NCBI GenBank assembly: GCA_013368325.1
Contig: JAACJK010000072.1
Coordinates: 62,001-126,000 of the forward strand
Length of the DNA stretch: 64,000 bases
Source of the DNA: Ephemerocybe angulata
Lineage: Eukaryota > Basidiomycota > Agaricomycetes > Agaricales > Psathyrellaceae
Direction of reading: 5' to 3'
The notes below the pieces were generated by a model. The model was given only the letters and a program-made list of their open reading frames with translations. It did not search any database and was not told the DNA's origin. The position numbers and the translations under genes were made by a program. This document shows positions 1 through 11,136 of the stretch, piece after piece (the stretch's first letter is position 1; each line of letters starts with the position of its first letter).

Positions 1-229
1 CGCGCTCATTGTTCTTGACCTCGGCCTCTGGCGCCACAGCCTATTATAGAGCGTGATGAGGAACGCGTGACTGTCACGCCGTGGGTGTTCAGCGAAATGA
101 TGCCATGATGCCAGTGGCAGTTGGAGTTTGAACGTTCAACGCAACCACCGTCACGACTGGAACCACAGTGTTCGTACGAAAGAAACCCCACCCTCTACTC
201 TTCCAAGCTTTCATTCCCTGTGAACAGAC

Positions 230-977
230 ATGTCCTTTCGAGAGGAAACAACCATCAAGAGTCACCACACACAGAAATTCGTCGAAGCTTACGGGCACCT
301 CCCGCGAGAGTTCCTGCCACACTCATTCACCAAACCTAAACCTGTAAATGCTCTACTACGCACTTGTCTATTCAATTGGCTAACCTGCGAGATTTCTAAA
401 GGGAGAAAAATGGAGTGTCCGCAAGTGGCTTGACCACTTCCAAACCCTATTTCCTCGGGCTGAAATCCCGGAGAAGCTAATCCTCAGGCCGGGCCTTCAG
501 TTTCAACCGCCACGCTTCCTTTTCGGCTGGTCCATGGACCGCGTAACTTTCTTCGAAATGGCGGGTCGCCTCGGGTTTTCGTACTTCGACCCCAAGACCG
601 ACGTCTCCCGGAGCGTTATTCCTTGGCTTGACATGACGCCCCTTCTCAACAAACTCTTGCGCAAAGAATTCGGAGAGATCATGGACCTGTTGGGCTGGGT
701 CAACGTCGCCCCCATCTGCTTATCAAATGGAAGACTTGCATACTGCCTGGCACTAGCCGACTCTTTCTCGACAGGGAACGAGAAGCCGTCGGACGAGCAT
801 ATCGAAACTTTGCGCGCCTATTTCGGGATTGGGGAAGGCTCAACCATAGCCCTGGCTGATAACCAGCCACTCTGGTGGCTGGATTATGATTGCCGATTTT
901 GGCGCTACAAAGATTCCTCATGTTATAATGCAGAGAACCGACCGTGGATGAAGAAACCTCGACGTCGCATACAGTAG
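230..977 (+). CDS. Uncharacterised two-exon protein, family U copy 1 (229 aa)
   Basis: I do not recognise this family. Exon 1 is 230-343 and exon 2 is 402-977, joined by a 58-bp intron (GTAAAT...CTAAAG), giving a 229-residue protein. The same structure, intron position and length occur in the copy at 11938-12684, which supports the model. The protein is soluble-looking, with no signal peptide or membrane segment. It has Trp-rich stretches (FLFGWSMD, WWLDYDCRFWRY) and a basic tail (KKPRRRIQ). The best conserved block between copies is LGFS...NPKTDVSRSV.PWL...LL.K.LRKEFGEIMDLLGW. The nearest neighbours are the probable transposon starting at 1432 and two sister copies. Function is unknown; the gene call itself is fairly secure because of the conserved duplicate. 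Confidence 0.72.
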
Positions 978-1431
978 TTTCTCACAATAGGACTCCTATG
1001 AGGGTAGCGCATCGGAGAACCTGGCCTCTCTTTCTCCTTGTTCTTGTATCGATATGTCTTAATGCATTGGCTCTTACTTATTACACAGTGTAAACTTGGT
1101 CTCTGTGCCCGGAATATTAACGGGACCCTCGGTCGATTCTCTCAAGTTATCGATACATGAGGGAATATAACAGGAATATAACAGGTATACCGATAGCTGT
1201 GACATCAATGGCGCTTTCATACAGAATTCAATGGCGCAGTCTCCGATCTTAATTGCACCGTCCACGACTTTCAGGTAGTACTTGTGTAGATCCCAGTTGG
1301 ATCCCAGTGTGGAGGCACTGGCAGGACGATGATGTCGTGATGCGTGATTTTGTCACGCTGTGAGCGCCTTGAGTTTGCCTTGAGAGGCATTTGGCCGTGA
1401 TGTTGTGATGGGAACGCACATTCAAGCTTCA
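978..1431. other. Gene-free 3' flank of copy 1
   Basis: No coding region is supported. The first ~130 bp resemble the 3' flank of the copy at 11938-12684 (shared cttggtctctgtg block near 1093), so the duplication unit included downstream DNA. The rest has only short direct repeats such as aggaatataac near 1160. Confidence 0.5.
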
Positions 1432-1439
1432 AGCCCAGT

Positions 1440-1850
1440 GAAAAACGGTTCTGAGCCCAGCTGGGACTATTCGGGTATATCTGGGAAAAGACGAAAATGA
1501 CCAGCGTTCAGCTGGTTCCAACTTATCCCAGGTGATCCCGGAGGAAATCCTGCACCCTTTCCAGATATCCCCAGATCGACATCATCAGATGGACACGCCG
1601 ACGCGACACGACTGAGAAATGCACAGAAATGCCCAGCACATCCCATATCATTTCCGGGATAGTCTGGCAGTAGTTGGGAACATATGGGCTCGTCTGGCAT
1701 AAACGGGAATTTCGATTAATTACACTAATAATACACATTATTTTGAGCCGCTACAATAATCTGGGATCTTCCGGGACATCTGGAACGAGCTGGGGACATT
1801 TGGAACGAGCTGGAGAAAACGGAAACATCTGGAACGAGCTGGGAATATGC
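1440..1850. repeat. Cluster of short TGGAACGAGCTGG / CTGGGA repeats, possible subterminal array
   Basis: Three near-identical copies of ACATCTGGAACGAGCTGG stand in tandem at about 1777-1845. Inverted and degenerate versions (CAGCTGGTTCCAACTTATCCCAG near 1504-1530, CAGCTGGGAC at 1457) lie to the left. The cluster sits immediately inside the proposed left end of element 1, where CACTA elements usually carry transposase-binding subterminal repeats. No coding signal is seen here. Confidence 0.4.
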
Positions 1851-1953
1851 AAAAGTGGCCTATCTGTGGTGAAGAACCGGAAATTTCTCCAAGTCAGATA
1901 TCAGAAGGAGGAGTACGAGGAGGAGGACGCACTGGGGGCAAGGAACTGCAGTT

Positions 1954-4198
1954 CTAAGCATCGGCGGCAGCAGCAGAGTCGTCGTCGTTGGGAGGGGTGA
2001 GTTTACCGAGCAGTCTCTGTTCCTTTTTGCGGGACTTGGCGAGGGTGGTGTATTCCTGCCGTCGAAAGCGGTGAGATAACGATCGGAACATAGGAAGGAC
2101 ACAGACGAACCTTTTTAACGGAATCTGCCGCCTGATCCCATGCACTTTTAAAGGCGGCTTTGGTGGGAAGCTCATTGCCATGCTCGACGATGTAGTCGAG
2201 GAGATAAAGGTTTCTATGAAAACCGTTCATTAGTAAGTGAGCGTGAGATTGAAACAGGTTTACCTAGCAGTATAAGCACTGCTCGGCTTCTCGAGCGAGG
2301 GCTCCTTCGCCTTCGTGGCCTTTGCAACAATGGCCGGTGGCTTGACTGCGTCAGGGGGGGGCCCACCAAACTCGCCTGCATCGGGGATCTTCACGCCGGC
2401 ACTACATGCCGCACAGGGTGAGATTGGTGAGTCGCAATGTGTTGGAATCATCGGAAAAGATACTCACAGGGGGTTGGCAGGGAGCGTGATAGATGTACCA
2501 GAGTTTTTGGTGACCGTTCCAGGGGTAGCTGAGCCTGAAGGAGTTGACGATGTCGGAGACGAAGCAGTAGCAGCAGGAGCAGCAGAAGCAGCAGGAGACG
2601 TGCCAGCAGCGGGGTTGGAAGCAGCAACAAGGTTCGGAGCAGCAGAAAGGTTCGGAGCAGTGCCAGGAGCGGGGTTCGGAGCAGCAGCGAGGTTCGGAGC
2701 AGTGCCAGGAGCGGGGTTCGGAACAGCACCAAGGTTCGGAGCAGCAGCCGGAAGGGTCGCAGTAGCGACGGGGTTCGCAGTAGCGACGGGGTTCGGAGTA
2801 GCGACAGGGTTCGGAGTAGCGACGGGGTTCGGAGTAGCGACAGGGTTCGGAGTAGCGACGGGGTTCGGAGAAGGAGCAGCAGTCAGGGCAGCAGCCGCAG
2901 CGGGCATCGGGACAGAAGAAGTCGCGGTGCTGGAATCATCAGAGTCATCGATCACAATAGGAGTGGGAGCAGGGGTGGTAGGGGCGGTACGAGTGCGCTT
3001 CGGCTTCGATGTGTTGCCCGATTCGTGGTCTCCCCCAGATGAGCGCTTCCGTTTATTTTCCTCGGCCTTCTTTTCTTTGTTTTCGGGGAGGTTACGCCAG
3101 AACTCAGGGTACATGCGCATCGCCCACTGGTCGAGCTTCCAGTCTCCAAAGGAAAGCTGGAGCCAATCGAAATCTTGGAGCATGCGCACCTTGAAATACT
3201 TCCACACCCGGTCGGTCTTCTTTCGCCATGAGGTGGGGTGCGAGTTGCAGTCACGCCACTCGTTCCAAATAGTGAAGGCTACGACCTTCATCCTATCGAC
3301 CACTTCGTCGCCCACGTAATTGCCCTCGTCGTCAGTGAGGTAGTTGAGATAATACACTTTCCTTCCCAGGGTTTCTTGGGCCTGAACGTAATCTGTCCAC
3401 TCCTTCTGCATCCACCACTTGGCCGTCGTATAGACTGCTCGGTCAAGCTTTTGAGAGTACTTGCGGAGATCCTCCGGGCTCACATAGAGTGAGTCGTGGT
3501 GAGCTGTCGGGAGGGATAGCATTGAGGTAGAGGGCGATTGGGACTCTTTGTCCTTCAGCATGCCCTTCAAAAGAGCGATCTGTTCCCTACAGCGGTGGTC
3601 AGCAATGTGCATGAATTAACTTTCGAAACGCACTTTGACGTTTTAAGCTGCATTTGGTATCCCGCCACAGCAGCGTTTGCTGCAGCATACTCGCCGTAGA
3701 GAATAGCATACGGCGGGTACGCGCGAAAGTGACGAGGATCGTCTAATCGTGTGGGTGCTTCCGAATCCTGCCAAGCATTGGTCGGGGTGCGTGAATTGGA
3801 CAGGTACGGGGTAGTTGGTGGATTGGCCTAGCAGATTGAGTTTAGAGTGTTCTCGTTTGGCTTTCTGGAGCGGAACATACCATATTATTGTTAAACGAGT
3901 GCATGGATGCAGCTCGACTCGGTGCCCGGGTACTTGAACGACTAGAAGGTCCACTGCGGCTCTGGGATTGAAACTGGTAGGTGGAACCTTCGCCAGAGCG
4001 GTGGTGGAGACGCATCTGAGCGGAAGGAAACTCAAAGACTGGCTGGGGAGGCGCAGGTGGCTCAGGAGATTGGCTGCGCCGGTCTACTTCAAGGAGATTG
4101 TAACCATTGTCGAAGTTGTTGTCGAAGTCGAGATCCAGATCCACAGGAGACAAGGATCTTTGGGAAAAGTCGAAAGGTGCGTTGATAGAGAGCACCAT
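1954..4198 (-). CDS. Uncharacterised transposon-borne protein with Trp-rich domain and Ala/Pro/Asn repeats (about 657 aa)
   Basis: The spliced model has six exons: 4198-3881, 3827-3634, 3586-2468, 2401-2264, 2213-2111 and 2055-1954. All junctions keep frame and use GT..AG introns of 47-66 bp. The N-terminus is Ser/Gln/Pro-rich. The centre (about residues 200-330) has a Trp-rich globular stretch (KWWMQKEWTDYV, TIWNEWRD, WKYFKVRMLQDFDWLQLSFGDWKLDQW). Basic nuclear-type patches follow (ENKRKRSS, KPKRTRT), then a low-complexity tail with PNPVAT repeats and a charged C-terminus (AKSRKKEQRLLGK). I do not recognise a family. It starts 190 bp from, and divergent to, the gene at 4388, so they may share a promoter. 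The location inside element 1 suggests an accessory transposon protein, which is inference. The first ATG used is 4198; an upstream exon cannot be excluded. Confidence 0.6.
2755..2872 (-). repeat. 18-bp coding minisatellite (PNPVAT)n
   Basis: Six consecutive 18-bp units (plus-strand GGGGTTCGGAGTAGCGAC with a few substitutions) encode five PNPVAT and one ANPVAT hexapeptides within the gene at 1954-4198. A second, more degenerate array (PNLxAxPNPAPGTA) follows at about 2620-2745. Confidence 0.85.
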
Positions 4199-4387
4199 AA
4201 CGAAACTGAGAAGGGCGAGCAAAGCAAAGTAGCAGTATGGTCAAGACGAAGATGAAGAACGAGCATCGAGAATTCTTGGGCGGTGTTTGTACATATTTTG
4301 CACTGGCCTCTGAGCGCGTCGCCTTGAACGCGTCGCGTACTGGAGTTCGTGAACTCTTTCAACTTGCCTACTTCCCCCTGCTGCATA
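4199..4387. promoter_or_regulatory. Likely bidirectional promoter of two element-1 genes
   Basis: Only 189 bp separate the divergent start codons at 4198 (minus) and 4388 (plus), so regulatory sequence for both genes must lie here or within transcribed leaders. No clear TATA box was seen. Confidence 0.4.
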
Positions 4388-5150
4388 ATGTCGGACGGTG
4401 CCAGCAGTGTTACGGAGCCATGCTCTGTAGACCTGGATGGAAACCGGTTGTCTCAGATGGGTAGCCCCCAACCTGCCATGCCCGGACCCCCAGCCCACCC
4501 TGCCCCGCACGACGACAGCAACAATGACACCATATCCGAGGGAAGAAATACTCCGAAAGCACCGGTAATGACCGCAGCTCAAATTTCGGACAAGAAAGCT
4601 GTGGAATGGCTCAACAAGCGCTTGGAACAACCAGCTTCAAGCCCATTCCGCTTCCGTACTCCAACTCCAGAACCCGAACGCTTTGAGCTCCCACTCGACA
4701 TTCTACTCAAGAATGCGACTCCAAAGATGGCAAATTACTACAAGCAGAGAGCTGCTTGCCTTCGAATGGAGCAGGACTTCGCATATATCGACAATCCCGA
4801 TGCTAGTTTTGAAGTTATTCCGGACTCGACAGATTCTGATGTGCCGGAAGTTGCCCGTGAGGTCGAGGTGCGTCTATTCTTACACTGCTGTGCTACCTAT
4901 GCATCTAACAGTCTAATCTATGCTACAGGAAGCTATCGGGTCCGTTACAATTGACAACAGGGGTGACTTGACTCCCCGGTCAAGATACGAAAGTCAGTGC
5001 AACCGAGCAACTGTGCTTTGCGAAGAAGAAATCAAAGACCACATCCAGCGGATTGAAGAATTGAAGCGAGAGCTGGAGACTGCGGGAATAGAGTTAGAGA
5101 ATGCAATTTTCAAGAAGAGGAGACTTGAAGCGCACCTGAAGCGAAAGTGA
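4388..5150 (+). CDS. Coiled-coil accessory protein of element 1 (233 aa)
   Basis: Exon 1 is 4388-4867 and exon 2 is 4929-5150, with a 61-bp intron (GTGCGT...CTACAG); the splice keeps phase 0. An in-frame ATG at 4349 could extend the protein by 13 residues. The N-terminus is Ser/Pro-rich with TPTPEPERFELP. A charged middle contains DSTDSDVPEVAREVE. The last ~45 residues (EEIKDHIQRIEELKREL...) form a heptad-like coiled coil ending in KKRRLEAHLKRK. No known domain is recognised. It is convergent with the transposase at 5549-9049, an arrangement repeated in the element at 20437-28182 by the gene at 26768. A role in transposition (DNA binding or transposase partner) is only a suggestion. Confidence 0.62.
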
Positions 5151-5548
5151 ATTGTATTGCAAGCAGAACCAACCGTACTTGTACTTGTATCTCATTTTAG
5201 AATCGAAGAATGTCTTCCATGTCTCTTCTAATGATTTACTTTACCTTTTAAGATCAATATGTAGGTATTCTGCTCTTCAAAGAGGCAGAAATTTGCCTGT
5301 AATAGCTCGTTGGAATTCAATATTGTGCACACATCATTTAGCGCCCGCATGAGTTTGGCGCGCGCGCGCTAATTCATTCTGATCATTCCACGCACGCACA
5401 CTGTATGAGATTGTACACTTTTTTGCCTTAGGCTATCCACTTGAAAGCAGTTGGACTACCTAGAGGGTGTAATTGCCTACCCAATGAAATTGAGATCTTA
5501 TAGAATAAACATGTAATTACTTGTAAGAGATACAAACAAAGTACAGCT
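5151..5548. other. Convergent intergenic region of element 1
   Basis: AT-rich 3' flanking sequence between two convergent genes, with a GC-alternating patch (gcgcgcgcgc near 5359). No coding or RNA feature is supported. Confidence 0.5.
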
Positions 5549-8500
5549 CTAGTCCGACTGTCCAAGAAGTGTGTTCAAGTTCTCTAGCGATGTAAAGAGC
5601 TCTGTATCTTCTAATCCAGACTTCTCTGCCACGTACCATAGATCCAATCCAACCAAGTCGTGGTCATCTGGCCTTTTGACAAAAGGAAGCATAGCAACTG
5701 TAGCAGTGATGTCTGCAACATTGACAATTCGGAGATGGTTGATGTCGTCGTGGTCGGGGTAAGTGCATGCCCAAATTGTGCCGATGGAATCATTGTATAG
5801 ATTCTCGTGACGTGGGCCGAACAGCGCAACTACCGCTCTGGCCTTGCCCGTAGAATCGAAAAAGTAAAACTGGACTTCAGCGTATCTGGTCTCACCAGCA
5901 AGGTCAAGCTACAGTGTGAATAGGGTGAGCGAATGAATTCTTTACTCCGAGTAATACAGGTACATACCTTAACCATGCGGGATACCCTTCGTGCAGACCG
6001 CCTAGCTCTACTCTCCGACCACCAGCTCCGTGCAAATTGCTTATTTGGAAGTGCCATCCTCCCCCAACGTCGCACATGCGTCATCCCAAGCTTAGATCGA
6101 ATAAGCTGACCAGACGCTCCTAGCGAGCCAAGGGGTTGGGCGGACCGAGCTTTGGGGGTAAGCAAGACGTATCCTGGGGACTCGTCAACGGCCTTCGACC
6201 CTCTGGGTGGGCGAACCTTCGAATCGAGATCAACCTCTGGGTATATGACCTTGAGAGCGTTTAGTTGGCAACGTCGAAGGGCAATTTGCTTGAGGTTTGA
6301 AAATGGTGTTGAATGCTGTCGGATTTCGCCCCCGAGGTCTCCTATCATATTTTCCATTGTGTACTGAGTGGAGTAAGCACCTGGGCCGACACGAACGACC
6401 TCTTGGGGTAAGTGGAGAAGGCTGTGGATGGCAGGACGGCAGAAATGAAGCCTATCGGCACGTCGCTGGTAGTACATGTTTTCGTATCCACGAACGAAGG
6501 TCACCAGGCATTGATGTGCCTCCTGTATCTGTTCCGGTGTAATCGAGCGCTGCGCAAGGATGTCGACGGCACGAACTAGGAGGCAGTAGTGGCGCCAGAC
6601 CTGACGTGGAAGGTATCGACGGAATAGTACACGTCCAAGCTTGTAGAAGTATAGGTTGTACTCCGTACACTTGTACGAGCTTGAGATTTTGAGTGCTGGG
6701 TTGCGGGGGATGCGGTGGAATAGCGACGGGAAGTATTGTCCTGCGTCCTCAACATCTTTCCCATAGTTGTCCCAATCTTCGCCGGTAAGCGTTGCCCAAT
6801 ACCAAGACTCCTTCGAATCTGTAGTTTCGCATTGCATAGTTCCACGCCATAACGACATGAACAGGGTGGGAATGTTGTTATACAGCAGGTGCATGAGGTC
6901 GACAGTGAAGCAGAGGGGTGGTTGTAACATGAGTCGAGGATCTAGCGCTGAAATAATTGAAGGCTTGCTGATGCCCGTATTCTTGCGGTTCTGGTTGTAG
7001 TCGTTTGTGCCAGAGGAGTTCCGCACTGTCTCGAGCTGAGCCTTGTATTCGTCGACAGATAGACGCCCTATTGATTCGAAGTCGAAGTTGCCGTGGTCTG
7101 ATGCAGGTGCCCCATCCGGCCTCAGATGCACAGCGTAGTAGTGCCCAGAGTTGGGCTTATGTCTTCCCTTCATGGAACATCCAAGGCGACAGCCATGAGC
7201 ACCATGGTGGCCAACACGCCCATCGAGCTCCACAAGGCCTACAGCATCCGCTGTCCCAAGAATAAAGAATGGACGGCAGTATATGATTCCCTGTTTTGTA
7301 TAGTCCCAGACTTTCAATCCGAGACCGTCGTTCTCGCGTTGCAATGCGGAGATGTGGTAGAAGGTGCGGAAAAGGAAAGAGTCGAGATTTTTGGGCTTGT
7401 TGGGGCCGGGAATGACCAGCGCAGGAAGGACATGTTTCCGCTTGTACCGAGTAGCTGGGTCGTAGTTGTAGATGATTATAACAGCGATCCAGGTGTCTGA
7501 TTTCTTGTCATGGTATAGCTGTGCCCCGTCGATGGAGAAACCTAGCAAGATGTCGTCCTCTGTGATCCCCGCTTCCTGGTACAGCCGTAGAAGATCTGAA
7601 CCACCCAGAATGTCGTCGAGGGGAATGGCCTCCCCATCCGCTTCCGACACATTCTCGAGAATCTTCTTCACCTTGGCTGAATGATACTGCATGGCTGCGG
7701 AGCCTGGTGCAGATCGGCGTAATGCCTGGATTTGCGGGCCGAGAGGATATGTGCACATCTGGAGATATGCAACCTTCTTCTTCGAATGTCCTTCCTGCGG
7801 CAGCCATCGCGGCTTCGCGCACACGGAGCACTTGTCTTCGTTCTCCCAGTCTGGACCCGTGAAGGCATGGCATCCATCGGGACACATATCGTCTTCAACC
7901 GAAACGACTCCAGTAATGTCCTCCATCAGCTTTCGTGCACGGTACATCGAAAGGAGGCCTTCCGGATACCTATCGAAGAGTTCTTCCTCGATGGTGCGTT
8001 TGACGCGGTTGTAGACGTCGTCGGAAGCACCTACTTGGCAATCGATGTACAAGGAGAGGGATAGCCGTTCCGATGGGGAAAGCCTGGGATGTGGCACAGT
8101 AGGGGGATTCCGGAGGAGGTTTAATGTTCGCGCAGAAAGCTTATCAGAATCGAGGGACGCCTCACGAATGCGCTTGATGAAGGCATCGGTAGTCTTAACA
8201 TGCTCGATACGGGAGGGAGGAAGATCATCGTCAAGCGTAGGGTCTTGTTCTCCTGGTCCTGGTACGAAGTTGTCCTCGACTGGGGTGCCAGTAGATCCAA
8301 CCGGGCTGGGTGAGCGAGAAAGGGACGGTGACCGTGAGCGGGCTGACGGTGACCGTGAGCGGGCTCCTTCTAGCTCGGATTCTTCTTCCAATGGTACGCC
8401 AGAGCTAGTGGGCCCAACAAAGGGGTCTTGGAGGGGCTCGGGGCCTGGCTGGTCAGACCAACTCGGTCCTTCCGACGGCTGAGGAGATGGAATGATAGGC

Positions 8501-9049
8501 GAAGGTATTGGGGATCTATTCTGCTAAAAATTTGGAAAAGCGCATTAGATAAAGGCCAGGGGTTGAGAAAGTTGGCAAACCTACATGAGATGGAGCACCA
8601 CTAGGATCTAGATCCATAGATGAGCCACTCTTCGTTGATTCTGTTTCGAAATCAGGCTAAAATCCAACAATAGTAAGTAAGCGCCACCAACGAGCTGAAG
8701 CGTACAAACCATTGCGATATCTTCCTGTTCTGCTCTTCTACTACTCTCTGCCCATGCATGTTGTGTAGGCATAGAGCCTCCAGCAGCACCCCTAGTACGA
8801 GAAGGACCAGCTGATGATACAAGAAGAGCCTTTCAGCTTAAGCGCCCAATGAAGATAAGAAAACGGAAACATACCTTGCGGCATTCTCCTCAAATCCTCC
8901 TCGTTTCTCCTCTCCGCCTCCCTCATGTGTGCCCTTGCTGTAGATACGAGCCTTATCTTGCCGTTGCAATTATTGCAATGGCATGGTTCTCGGGCTTCAG
9001 GGGCCCGAGGTTTCCCTGTCCCTTTGCCTTTCTTGCTCCTTGGTGCCAT
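5549..9049 (-). CDS. Tnp2-type CACTA/Plavaka-like transposase, apparently intact (1087 aa)
   Basis: Five exons splice in frame: 9049-8875, 8810-8710, 8656-8585, 8523-5968 and 5908-5549. The N-terminus has a small Cys/His cluster (CHCNNCNGKIRLVSTARAH), as in related fungal transposases. A Ser/Arg-Pro linker (ARSRSPSLSRSPSP) follows. A Cys motif (CPDGCHAFTG...CSVCAKPRW) precedes the catalytic region. The DDE-like core shows GFSIDGAQLYHDKKSDTW, the hallmark IPGPNKPKNLDSFL, an HGCRLGC zinc-like insertion and FTVDLMHLLYNN. This order matches the DDE transposases of the CMC (CACTA/Mirage/Chapaev) group in basidiomycetes, also annotated as Tnp2. No frameshift or stop was found, so this copy may be functional, unlike the copy at 22865. 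The protein would act in the nucleus at the element ends. Confidence 0.85.
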
Positions 9050-9539
9050 TATACTGAAGAACTGCACCAAATGAGGGTTTAAAGCAATGAAATTGAAGTA
9101 CGGTATGTGAAATAAGCAAGAGTTGGATAGAGATGGTGGTGGAAGGGAACGAAAGAGGTGGTCGATAGCGCACAGCCTTGAAGAAGCTACGTGGTTGTTG
9201 CCATCAACCGGCCCAACACCGTCCGAACATCGCCCAACAACCGTCGCTCGACTCCTCGCTCGATGCAATCAGATCAGTTGCAATCGCACCCCTACATATT
9301 CGGCGCCGAACGTGAAGACGATCGTTGGCTATCGTTGGATTTCAAACATTCACAGAATCCCAGAAAATTTCATCGAAAGCCCAGCCAGGTCCGTCTCATT
9401 CCGTTTAGGCTCAGAATTCCCATATGCCCTTTTCACTGGGCTTCAAGTTGCATTGTTGCACAAGCAAACTTCATAGCCTGAAAACCTCGCCTGCCACTCT
9501 CTCATATCCGCAATTTTCATACCCTAACAGGCTTGAAAA

Positions 9540-10871
9540 TGGATTCTGAAACTGTGCTCAAGAGTCATCACAAACAGAAGTTCTCAGAATGCCTGAGGCG
9601 CGGGGGAAGAGGTTCGGCGAACCGGGTTCGAGGTTCGCCGAAATTCGAGGTTCACAAAGGCATGACTAAGGGCTTTTTCAGCGGAGCCGCCAGTGCTGCT
9701 GGTGGCTTTCAAGCTTGTTGTCACCATCGCTTTGCTGCTTACCGTCGTGTGCTTTGATACCGCTCTTCGACTACCTCCACCTCAAAGCGTCGAAGACTCG
9801 AAACCACGCAAAATGTAATACATAACTTCCTTCTTGTGTCCCAGCTGGAATTCACACCCCTACCCAATCTCATCAACGACACGATCTTCCAACATGCCTC
9901 AACGAGCGCTCACTGCAGACATGATCCATCTGGTGAAGGACTGCCCTTACGGGTACTGAACAAAAAAGAGCTCTATTTGTTGAGGAGTAGTACAGCTCAC
10001 AACCATTGTTGCTGACAAAGCCCAATGCATAGTCCTAGCAGCTCCAAGCCCTTTCGCCTTCGAACCTTGAACCTCGAACAGCGAACCTCGAACCCGGTTC
10101 GCCGGACTTTTGCCCCTGTGGCTCAGGTGTTCTCGAAGTTCTTGGACCATTAGTACCGGCACCTCCCGCAAGAGTTCCTACCATACGCGTTCACTAAATC
10201 CGAATCTGTAAATGCTTCCCCGACTTTTGGTTCATTCAGCCGGCTTACCTTCGAATTTCTAGGGAGAAAAGTGGACTGCCCGCAAGTGGCGTAAAGATTT
10301 CGAAACCCTCTTTCCTCGTCCTGAAATACCTGAGAAGCTTCAAGCTGGTCCTCAGGCCTCAGGCCAGGCCTCCGGTATCAGCCTCCTCGCTTCCTTTTCG
10401 GCTGGGCCATGGATCTTGAAACCCTCTTTGGGATTGCGGGTCGCCTCGGGTTCTCCTTTTACAACCCCAGTACTGACGTCTCCAATTCTGTGCTTCCATG
10501 GCTCGATATGACGCCCCTTGTCAACAAAATCTTGTGCAAGGAATTCGAAGAGATCATGGACTTGTTGGGCTGGTTTAACATTGCACCCATCCGCGTTCCG
10601 GGCGGAATCCCTACCTATTGTCTTGCACTTGCCGACTCTTTCTCTACGGGAAACGAAAAGCCGTCAGCTGATCATATCGAAACCCTGCGTGCCTACTTAG
10701 GCCTACTTCGGAATTGGGGAGGGTTCAACTATGGCGTTGGCTGATAACCAACCTGGCTGGTGGCTGGATTACCATCAACGGGATTGGCGTTACAGAGATT
10801 CGAAGCGATTTAATGCGGAGGTCCGACCATGGATGAAGAAACCGCGGCGCAATGCCCACCGTAATACATAG
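9540..10871 (+). pseudogene. Family U copy 2, broken by an insertion and frameshifts
   Basis: The 5' part (9540-9584, MDSETVLKSHHKQKF) and the remainder from 10143 onward (GHLPREFLP..., then GEKWTARKW from about 10265) together match the copies at 230 and 11938. A 550-bp hAT-like element (9585-10134) separates them. Further damage includes a small duplication near 10345-10380 (repeated GGTCCTCAGGCCTCAGGCC) and a short duplication near 10695-10710 that shifts frame before the conserved GIGEGST block. The shifted frame then continues to the stop at about 10869 (WMKKPRRNAHRNT). The corresponding intron end has decayed to TTTCTAG. It is a clear relic. Confidence 0.85.
9585..10134. mobile_element. 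Non-autonomous hAT-like element (550 bp) inside family U copy 2
   Basis: It is flanked by a perfect 8-bp direct repeat GAAGTTCT (9577-9584 and 10135-10142). The terminal inverted repeats are imperfect but long: left CAGAATGCCTGAGGCG, right (complement) GAGAACACCTGAGCCA. Both continue into a strongly matching CGGCGAACCGGGTTCGAGGTTCGC block about 30 bp in. The 8-bp duplication and CAG-type end suit the hAT superfamily. There is no transposase inside; the only internal ORFs are short. It is bordered on both sides by coding sequence of the disrupted gene, which fixes its ends. Confidence 0.82.
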
Positions 10872-11136
10872 GAGTTCCACTAGCTTGTAATATAGAGTCG
10901 ATGTAGAGTATATACCCCAAATGTCCTTCCAGTCTTGGAGTAAGCACTGTTGCTAGAGCCTAGAAGGCAAACTGCGGCCTGAAAGATCCTGATAACATAG
11001 CCTCGCTTCCTTGCTACATATAATCTGCGCGACTAGTATCGCAACCTCTGCGCTTCTCTTCTAAAATCCTGCGTAGTGGACTTCTGGACACTAACATATT
11101 GAACGCGTACTTTCGAAGTATGCAGTGCTATTAAAT

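Larger units (their letters stand above)
1432..9442. mobile_element. Probable CACTA-type (Tnp2/Plavaka-like) transposon, element 1, about 8.0 kb
   Basis: The inferred ends are inverted copies of AGCCCAGTGAAAA (1432-1444 and the complement of 9430-9442). Both are followed inward by a TTCTGAGCC block, and the element is flanked by a 3-bp direct repeat TCA (1429-1431, 9443-9445). A 3-bp duplication is normal for CACTA elements, although the termini do not begin with CACTA. The segment contains a Tnp2-type transposase (5549-9049), a convergent coiled-coil gene (4388-5150) and a third gene (1954-4198). That cargo plan resembles the better-defined element at 20437-28182. The gene content is secure; the exact ends are an inference. 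Confidence 0.5.

Noticed and set aside
2315..3319. 334-aa plus-strand ORF rich in Gly/Ala/Val
   Set aside because: It is the complement of the PNPVAT repeat region of the minus-strand gene at 1954-4198. Open frames arise on both strands from the 18-bp repeat, and it has no natural domain.
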